DNA of 10,881 nucleotides from JAERML01 sp035687895 (GTDB taxonomy: Bacteria; Bacteroidota; Ignavibacteria; UBA10030; UBA6906), in contig DASRUE010000186.1 in assembly GCA_035687895.1 (NCBI GenBank), positions 1-10,881 on the forward strand, given 5' to 3'. The notes below the pieces were generated by a model, which saw only the letters and a list, made by a program, of their open reading frames with translations, had not been told where the DNA came from and did no database searches. Shown here one piece after another: positions 6,697-10,881 of the stretch. The translations under genes and the position numbers were made by a program. Within the stretch, counting starts at the first letter, position 1, and each line of letters starts with the position of its first letter.

Positions 6697-7530
6697 TCAT
6701 GACTGCATGATCCGTGCGGTACCAGAGACGCGGATCGAGCTGCCGGGCGATGGTGGAATTTCGGCCCGTAGGCGAGAGCGCATGCCCATGTCTTCGCCCT
6801 GCACGACATCAATGACGCCCCCGTGAGGCCACGCGATGTCACGCAGGTAACCAGCAAAAGCAGCCGTCGCAGCGCCAGTTGCTGGATCTTCGTAGACGCC
6901 GCCGGACGCGAACGGGTTGCGTGTGTGGAACAATTGCGGAGTCTCAGCGTGGGCAAGGAGGATGGTTACCAAGCCCTCTCGTTTCATCAGGCTACGGCCG
7001 GCATTCAAGTCGTACCTCATCGAGGCAAGTGCTTCGCGGGTTCTCAGGACCAGTATCAGATGGTCTGCTCCGCCATTGGCAAGCGCCGGCGGAATTCTGG
7101 GGTCAAGATCATCATGTGTGTAGCCGAACAGGGCGATGACGGCGGACACGAGTTGAGCCGGAGCCGGCATGCTGCGGGTGGGTGGAGACTGCAGCGCAGC
7201 GGAAATGACGCCTCCATTTCGGCGGCCTTCAACCGTGATGTTTGCCTGATTGAGGGTCAAGGCGAACACACCGTCGCCATGCCTAAGCGCAAGAGCTGCG
7301 CCCAGCGCAATCGTTGCATGACCACAGAATGGCACTTCGGATTCCGGCGAGAAATAGCGCACTCGCCAGCCAGTTCCGGTCGAAACGGCAAAAGCCGTTT
7401 CGGAGAATCCAACCTCCGCTGCGATTCGCTGCATCTCAGAGTCGGCGGGAAGTTCCTCAGAAATCAAAACGCCAGCGGGATTGCCTCCGGTATCCCCATC
7501 AGAGAACGCAGCAATTCTTAGGATATTCAT
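6697..7530 (-). CDS. PhzF-family isomerase/epimerase-like protein
   Basis: This 277-residue protein covers the whole PhzF fold (two similar alpha/beta domains). The family signatures are all present: GNPAGV (16-21), FSETAF with the catalytic glutamate E44, the SPESEVPFCGHATIALG loop (61-77) and EDPATGAA near residue 214. PhzF of phenazine synthesis isomerises a dihydro-hydroxyanthranilate; most PhzF-family proteins are outside phenazine clusters and their substrates are unknown. No phenazine genes are nearby, so the name should not be read as a pathway call. The ATG at 7530 has AAGGAG upstream. The gene is clearly more GC-rich than the dehydrogenase and membrane-protein genes of the same array, consistent with separate origins. 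It is bounded by an attC-like end at 7617 and its own attC at 6602-6659. Confidence 0.92.
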   Translation of the reverse strand: MNILRIAAFSDGDTGGNPAGVLISEELPADSEMQRIAAEVGFSETAFAVSTGTGWRVRYFSPESEVPFCGHATIALGAALALRHGDGVFALTLNQANITVEGRRNGGVISAALQSPPTRSMPAPAQLVSAVIALFGYTHDDLDPRIPPALANGGADHLILVLRTREALASMRYDLNAGRSLMKREGLVTILLAHAETPQLFHTRNPFASGGVYEDPATGAATAAFAGYLRDIAWPHGGVIDVVQGEDMGMRSRLRAEIPPSPGSSIRVSGTARIMQS

Positions 7531-7616
7531 CTTTCTCCTTATGAAGTGACGGGATTAATGTTCGATTTGCCCCAACCACTCTTTCTGTGAAATAACCCAC
7601 TCGGCTAGCATGCGCG

Positions 7617-7634
7617 GCCTAACGGACCGCGGCT
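7617..7634 (-). other. attC-like outer end upstream of the PhzF gene
   Basis: The plus-strand GCCTAACGGACCGCGGCT is the conserved outer attC end. On the minus strand it closes as GTCCGTTAGGC about 85 bp before the PhzF start. The next possible partner core (GTTAGGC at 7893-7899) lies 260 bp away across a gene fragment, and the flanking bases of the two do not pair, so the original attC is incomplete or rearranged. Confidence 0.5.
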
Positions 7635-7885
7635 ATGATGGTCATGTATGAACCGGTTTGGTAATCAAGTGAATCCACCAAACCACCATCAAGCGTGTAC
7701 TTTCTGAGCCCGGAGAAATCCCTGTGAATGTACAGATACCCATCATAGACGTCCATTCCACCAATTCTGTCATATTGAATACCGGTGCCTGGAATCGTGA
7801 GATCAACCGCATTAAGAACCGAATTGAATCGACGGATTTGTCTGTGGTCAACATCGCATCTCTATCCTCTTGATTTTTTCCTTTC
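7619..7885 (-). pseudogene. C-terminal fragment of a beta-propeller-like protein
   Basis: In one minus-strand frame about 85 codons are open, and the translation from about 7862 looks like genuine protein: NSVLNAVDLTIPGTGIQYD, IGGMDVYDGYLYIHRDF, LRKYTLDGGLVDSLDYQTG, MTIIAAVR. The alternation of short strands with YDGYLYI-type motifs suggests a blade of a six-bladed propeller. There is no start codon at the upstream end; the frame opens after a TAG at about 7886 and the first in-frame ATG is internal. The frame ends at TAG 7621-7619, which is part of the attC-like core CGTTAGGC. I read it as the 3' remnant of a longer gene. The 70-codon ATG-started frame over the same DNA has implausible composition and I do not think it is used. 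Confidence 0.6.
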
Positions 7886-7892
7886 TAAAGAG

Positions 7893-7899
7893 GTTAGGC
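7893..7899 (-). other. isolated attC core box after the Ig-like lipoprotein gene
   Basis: GTTAGGC on the plus strand (GCTGCCTAAC on the minus strand) lies 33 bp past the lipoprotein stop, where the first box of its attC would be expected. The same GCTGCCTAAC occurs at the start of the block at 9790. No matching arm follows, so this is only a candidate remnant. Confidence 0.35.
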
Positions 7900-7932
7900 A
7901 GCACATGGAGTGACCACGCTGTACCGCCAACG

Positions 7933-8367
7933 TTACTGAATGAAGAAAGGCCTACTTACTAACTCTTGTGTTTCTGATCCATTGTCCTTGACGAGATAAG
8001 GAAGCCGAAGTCGGTACGTTCCACGTTCGTTAACGCGAAGACTGTCGATGTATAGTCTCTGACGTTCAACGAATACCAACCGACTCGGGCACATCAACTC
8101 ATCACATGGACCTCGATCTATGTGAACAACCCATCTACCATTCTCAAAACGATCAACATAGAATTGAACATCGGAGCAACACGTTGGAACATAAATTGTC
8201 TGCCCAGACGGGTTACTAACGACATAGTTGATGTGCTCATCAAGTGCGTAGCTTGCTTTGTCAGTGCTGACCGTGGGAGCCAAAACAGGTTCGCTGCCCT
8301 TGTCGTGGCAGCCGCTGTTGAGGGAGATTACTATGGCTGCGACGACCAAAGTATCGAATGCACGCAT
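7933..8367 (-). CDS. small Ig-like lipoprotein, unknown function
   Basis: The ATG at 8367 is preferred over one 8 codons upstream because AAAGGAGGA lies 7 nt before it. The 144-residue product has a lipoprotein signal (LVVAAIVISLNSGC, lipidated Cys20). A single beta-rich domain follows (TVSTDKASYALDEHINYVVSN, TIYVPTCCSDVQFYVDR, RGTYRLRLPYLV), the layout of a BsuPI/Ig-like fold. Four cysteines (63, 64, 88, 93) in PTCC and CDELMC could form disulfides, which fits export. Related proteins, as far as I recall, are small lipoproteins without assigned function. The gene begins 41 bp after a well-formed attC (8408-8534), so it is the sole gene of its cassette. Confidence 0.82.
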   Translation of the reverse strand: MRAFDTLVVAAIVISLNSGCHDKGSEPVLAPTVSTDKASYALDEHINYVVSNPSGQTIYVPTCCSDVQFYVDRFENGRWVVHIDRGPCDELMCPSRLVFVERQRLYIDSLRVNERGTYRLRLPYLVKDNGSETQELVSRPFFIQ

Positions 8368-8407
8368 GTGGATTCCTCCTTTCGTTTTCATCAGAACTCT
8401 TTGTGCT

Positions 8408-8534
8408 GCCTAACGATTAAGTTGAGTTGCGCTTGGGGCAGCGCCAAACTTTGCAAAAGCGAAACCCTGACAAGCTGGCAACACACTTTGAAAAGGCCAC
8501 AGCCCCAAGCGTCAACTTGAACGACTTGTTAGCC
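8408..8534 (-). other. attC site, long VCR-like type, well formed
   Basis: This 127-bp element follows the 4-TM gene. On the minus strand it starts GGCTAACAAGTCGTTCAAGT and ends AACTCAACTTAATCGTTAGGC. The arms pair over GACGCTTGGGGC / GCCCCAAGCGC, with an unpaired base on one side as in known attC sites. The loop is long, as in Vibrio-type repeats. Both core boxes are present (GCTAAC and GTTAGGC). Confidence 0.88.
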
Positions 8535-8578
8535 CTGATTATGAGCATTACAGGTAATATTAGAGGTTGATGGTGTTG

Positions 8579-8977
8579 TTAGCTTTTTCGTACATAAACG
8601 GCTGCAATGAGTGGACTGACAATTGTATACTGCACCAACATAAAAGCAGACTCGATGAGCAAAAATCCAGTGACTGATGCCATTTGATGTTTTGCGCTTA
8701 CCGCAAGAACCAAGAAGCTCCATGCTAACGGATATGCTAACAAAGCAAATTTCAGAGCACCTCTTAGGATGGATTCACCAGAAAAAAGGCGCTCATAAAC
8801 GACCGACCATATGATTCCCTGTATGAGCATGGATGCGATTCCAAAGGGAATGATGATGTCTTCTCGGTACACGTTCAGAGACTTGTAATAGTCGGCAAAA
8901 ATCGTGAGATGCCAAAAGAAACCGAGTGGAAACGTTGGAAGCATATATGCTAAGACAGCCAGGATGCGCTTTTTCAT
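8579..8977 (-). CDS. 4-TM integral membrane protein, unknown function
   Basis: This 132-residue protein has four predicted membrane segments at about residues 5-27, 42-63, 73-95 and 102-127. The first loop holds FWHLTIFADYYKSLNVYRED, which with the N-terminal AYMLPTFPLGFFWHLT looks like a conserved family motif. I recall similar uncharacterised proteins but cannot name the family with confidence. The ATG has GGAGA 8 nt upstream. The gene starts 27 bp after the stop of the YciI-like gene on the same strand with no attC between, so the two genes form one cassette or a small operon. Its attC follows at 8534. Confidence 0.82.
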   Translation of the reverse strand: MKKRILAVLAYMLPTFPLGFFWHLTIFADYYKSLNVYREDIIIPFGIASMLIQGIIWSVVYERLFSGESILRGALKFALLAYPLAWSFLVLAVSAKHQMASVTGFLLIESAFMLVQYTIVSPLIAAVYVRKS

Positions 8978-9004
8978 GTGTAAATCTCCGAGAAGAAAAC
9001 GAGT

Positions 9005-9292
9005 CTACATTGACCTCAATTCGTAGATTCGAATGCTGGCAATAAATGGATTGCTTTGGGCAAGTTTCTCGGCAGCATCCAGACTCTCAGCCTCGATGAT
9101 GTTGTAACCAGTAATGGATTCCATATTCCATGGTAGGTCCTTGGTTCCACTTTTCGAGATTTCCCGACCACCACTGAAACCACCTTGATCGACCTGCTTA
9201 TCGGAGATAGAATTAAACCAAGTATGCCAAGCCTTCATGATTTCTGGAGTAGGTTTTTCAAACCCGAAATGTAGAAACATAAACTTTTTCAT
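9005..9292 (-). CDS. YciI-like (YCII domain) small protein
   Basis: This 95-residue protein has the YCII-related fold pattern: an opening strand KKFMFLHFGFEKP, a helix with PEIMKAWHTWFNSISDK, the ITGYNIIEAESLDAAEKLAQ block (60-79), the NPF turn, and a final strand with IRIYELRSM. It is only distantly similar to the YciI-like protein encoded at 6230-6545, so the two are independent acquisitions and not a tandem duplication. The ATG at 9292 follows AGGAG. It is the first gene of its cassette, starting 53 bp after the attC-like end at 9345, and is followed by the 4-TM gene. The function is unknown; some YCII proteins are enzymes or are fused to sigma factors. Confidence 0.85.
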   Translation of the reverse strand: MKKFMFLHFGFEKPTPEIMKAWHTWFNSISDKQVDQGGFSGGREISKSGTKDLPWNMESITGYNIIEAESLDAAEKLAQSNPFIASIRIYELRSM

Positions 9293-9344
9293 TTTTTCTC
9301 CTTTTTTATTGATGTTCTCAAAGATCTGCCCGCGGGAATTTGCT

Positions 9345-9790
9345 GCCTAACGGACTGCGGCTAAGTCCCGATTCGACAGACTTGGCGATTCCCAACCAAG
9401 TCGTGGTCGAATCATGATCCCGCTACTGCGGGGCTGCCTGCCCGGCCGGAACCTCTCTTGTGAAGGCGGGCGGAGTAGAAATGGTTTGGTTTGTTTACCC
9501 GCCGTAGCCCGCCTACGGGCCGAAACGCTGCCCTTCGGCGTGCAGGCCCGCTTCTCAGGGCATACGCGGGTACTGCCCGCACCCGCGCCGCTAAGCCTAT
9601 GACTATTTCTTTTTACGATCTACTGCACCTGAGCAATTACAATTCGCCACAGCCTGCCCCGCCTGCTCCATCTTTAGGCGGGGCTCAATCCCTGCCTGCC
9701 GGCAGGCAGGCGTCAGCCAGCTTGTTGTGTCCCGCTGTTATTGAGCGGGACGAAACCCGCCGTCTTTGTGGCGGGAGCCGCGGGTTAGGC
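9345..9790 (-). repeat. composite palindrome-rich block with attC ends (copy 2)
   Basis: The 446-bp gene-free block carries a good core box at each end (GTTAGGC at 9784-9790 and GCCTAAC at 9345-9351 on the plus strand). The arms pair through GCGGCT/AGCCGC just inside. Between them lie many GC-rich inverted repeats, including the perfect 20-bp palindrome CCTGCCTGCCGGCAGGCAGG (9691-9710) and hairpins at 9731-9749 and 9756-9775. The block is collinear with 5202-5613 throughout, not only in the 81-bp segment: GGCGGGCGGAGTAGAA is identical in both, and the AATTCGCC...GCCTGCCC region is similar. Typical attC sites are below about 200 bp, so this is either an attC that has gained palindromic insertions or a distinct element that uses attC ends. 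The remaining 9791-9906 before the membrane-protein stop shows nothing recognisable. Confidence 0.65.
9701..9781. repeat. 81-bp repeat, copy 2 (partner 5524-5604)
   Basis: It matches copy 1 at 77 of 81 positions. Two of the four differences lie in the second hairpin, where the inner pairs A-T and T-A of copy 1 become G-T and T-G here (CCCGCCGT/GTGGCGGG, loop CTTT), so the stem can still form through wobble pairs in RNA or single-stranded DNA. Confidence 0.9.
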
Positions 9791-9906
9791 AGCGCATTAC
9801 TTCAATTTGTCGGCTGTGGCCTTCTTCTATACTCGTCATCAAGCTGGAGTTTCAGTTTGATATTAGGGAGCATAGGAGATATATTTGCTCCAACATTAGA
9901 ACGATT

Positions 9907-10419
9907 CTATCTCGTCCAATCTTTTCGGTCGTGCTGCGTCTTGAGTGCGATGATAATCGCAACGAATGAGCAAAGAATCCCTCCATACCAAAGCACCGCA
10001 GTCATGTTCAATGGTGAAGAAAGAGCTTTACCTGCCGGATAGAAGCTCGAACATACCCCAAAAACAATGAAGAGCACTTGTGCATACTCGCGCTTCGAAC
10101 GTTCTTGTATTGCCCGGCCTAGATACCCCGTTGTCGTGTACTCAGGTGTACCCGTCTCGTCAGTATTGAGTCTCGAGATTTCATGTTGGAATCTTCTCAG
10201 ATTTCCAATCACTAGATCATGATGCCGGCTTAGAAACGCAGTCGCAAGGGCAACATAACCTATCGGCAGGGTGAAATTCAGTAGTGTGTCACTTGACAGT
10301 GATAGTCCAACCGCCACAGCTGTGAAGGCAATGAATAGCGATAACAGATGTTCTCTAGCCTGCAGTCGTGATGATATTTCCTCCCAGGCACCAAGATACT
10401 TCGTATTGGTATCCAGCAT
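9907..10419 (-). CDS. 4-TM membrane protein with central cytoplasmic helix region, unknown function
   Basis: This 170-residue protein has two hydrophobic hairpins, at about residues 25-64 (LLSLFIAFTAVAVGLSL, LPIGYVALATAF) and 113-159 (AQVLFIVFGVCS, AVLWYGGILCSFVAIIIAL). They are separated by a charged segment (RHHDLVIGNLRRFQHEISRL to RAIQERSKREY) that probably forms a helix on the cytoplasmic side. The C-terminus is basic and polar. The ATG at 10419 has GGGAG 8 nt upstream. Small membrane proteins of this layout are common among integron cassettes and are usually annotated hypothetical; it loosely recalls 2TM/4TM effector-like proteins, but I see no motif to support that. It starts 72 bp after the attC at 10491-10653. 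Confidence 0.8.
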   Translation of the reverse strand: MLDTNTKYLGAWEEISSRLQAREHLLSLFIAFTAVAVGLSLSSDTLLNFTLPIGYVALATAFLSRHHDLVIGNLRRFQHEISRLNTDETGTPEYTTTGYLGRAIQERSKREYAQVLFIVFGVCSSFYPAGKALSSPLNMTAVLWYGGILCSFVAIIIALKTQHDRKDWTR

Positions 10420-10490
10420 ACGCCGTTCTCCCTTTGTTTGATCTTTCGATGGGCGACTTTAATTGTTGTGGTGACATCTTTCGTTGCGCG

Positions 10491-10653
10491 GCCTAACGGA
10501 CTGCCGCTAACCTGCGGCAACGAATCATTCCGGATTGTACCGCCGGTACTGCGCCGAGCCAACATTTATGATTGACGTACATCTTTCACCTCGATTCACA
10601 CCTGCAAGCAATTCACCGACGCGCCCACCGTCAGGTTGAGCGACTGGTTAGGC
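10491..10653 (-). other. attC site, long type, well formed
   Basis: This 163-bp site has complete core boxes at both ends. On the minus strand it starts GCCTAACCAGTCGCTCAACC and ends CGGCAGTCCGTTAGGC. The arms pair (GTCGCT-CAACCTGACGG with CCGCAGGTTAGCGGCAGTC) with unpaired bases on one side. The middle is AT-richer and unstructured by eye. It should terminate a cassette lying at higher coordinates, but no minus-strand gene is visible there. Confidence 0.84.
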
Positions 10654-10809
10654 GGTGTGACGTCAACTGCTTCGGGAAGCGGAATGCAATATTGACCTAT
10701 CTGTTGTCATTCTGTGATTATCACCAATAATCAACGTAACCTTTTCAAAATCTTACCGTTAGAACCAAATAGTAAACATCCCTCATGCACCTAAATTCTG
10801 AGAGTTTTT
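10654..10809. other. gene-free stretch at the array edge
   Basis: This A+T-rich 156 bp lies between the outermost attC and a plus-strand gene start. I see no ORF, repeat or clear hairpin. TTGACC at about 10693 followed 17 nt later by TGATTA is only a weak promoter resemblance. It may be the array boundary, an attI region or a non-coding cassette. Confidence 0.3.
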
Positions 10810-10881
10810 ATGCGTTTGCATGCTGTTGTTATTCTATCCATGCTGCTCCCCCCCATAGTGCATGTCCAAACCATGCCGGAT
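10810..10881 (+). CDS. start of an exported protein gene, 3' end outside window
   Basis: An ATG at 10810 opens 24 codons to the right edge without a stop. The translation has the form of a signal peptide: short basic start (MRLH), hydrophobic core (AVVILSMLLPPIVHV), then polar residues (QTMPD). It is divergent from the whole minus-strand array, so it may be the first gene outside it. No Shine-Dalgarno is evident. Too little is visible for a family call. Confidence 0.5.
   Translation, partial: MRLHAVVILSMLLPPIVHVQTMPD

Noticed and set aside
6823..7521. 232-codon plus-strand ORF
   Set aside because: It is entirely antisense to the PhzF gene, whose motifs are unmistakable; long antisense frames are expected in GC-rich coding DNA.
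7642..7854. 70-codon ATG-started minus-strand ORF
   Set aside because: Another frame of the same strand gives a propeller-like sequence with sensible composition; this one is the shadow.
5202..9790. CRISPR array
   Set aside because: The repeats are two distant copies with internal palindromes, not short repeats with regular unique spacers, and no cas gene is present.
9414..10042. Plus-strand ORFs over block 2 and the end of the membrane-protein gene
   Set aside because: They cross the repeat block into the antisense of a convincing minus-strand gene, and the translations resemble no protein family.
10693..10721. Promoter TTGACC-17-TGATTA
   Set aside because: The -10 is poor, and Bacteroidota-type hosts use a different consensus; not enough to call.

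Overview
The window looks like the accessory part of a chromosome from an environmental bacterium. The Bacteroidota/Chlorobiota (Ignavibacteria-like) group is my best guess. The reasons are a TolB-propeller plus amidohydrolase fusion, small secreted proteins and lipoproteins of that style, and mixed Shine-Dalgarno use. This assignment is inference from gene style, not from a marker gene.

Layout. (1) Positions 3-2612, plus strand: the 3' part of a long PD40/TolB beta-propeller plus metal-dependent amidohydrolase gene, open at the left edge. (2) 2695-4099, minus strand: three small exported proteins, namely a glycine-rich membrane or periplasmic protein, a BamE/SmpA-like lipoprotein broken by a stop and a frameshift, and a SnoaL/DUF4440-like protein. 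(3) About 4114-10653, minus strand: a run of unrelated single-gene units. These are a quinone-oxidoreductase-type dehydrogenase, a TonB C-terminal-domain protein, a YciI-like protein with a shifted C-terminus, a PhzF-family protein, a broken beta-propeller fragment, an Ig-like lipoprotein, a 4-TM membrane protein next to a second YciI-like protein, and another 4-TM membrane protein. Most are separated by sites that look like integron attC recombination sites. (4) 10810 to the right edge, plus strand: the first 24 codons of an exported protein.

The main interpretation is that 4.1-10.65 kb is a minus-strand integron cassette array with no integrase in view (CALIN-like, or part of a larger chromosomal integron). 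Three attC sites have both ends and pairable arms: 6602-6659 (58 bp, classical), 8408-8534 (127 bp, long VCR-like) and 10491-10653 (163 bp). Five sites share a nearly identical outer end, read on the plus strand as CCTAACGGACYGCGGCT. Two much longer intergenic blocks (5202-5613 and 9345-9790) have attC-like ends but enclose about 400 bp of GC-rich palindromes. They are collinear diverged copies of each other, including an 81-bp segment with 77 matches. I consider these blocks the least explained feature here.

The cassette genes do not form a pathway. As is usual in cassette arrays they are small and self-contained, with their own ribosome-binding sites, and several encode envelope proteins. 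Several genes are damaged (BamE-like lipoprotein, YciI C-terminus, propeller fragment) or have an altered end (dehydrogenase C-terminal tail), which fits an array under weak selection. Sequencing error cannot be excluded for the single-base lesions.
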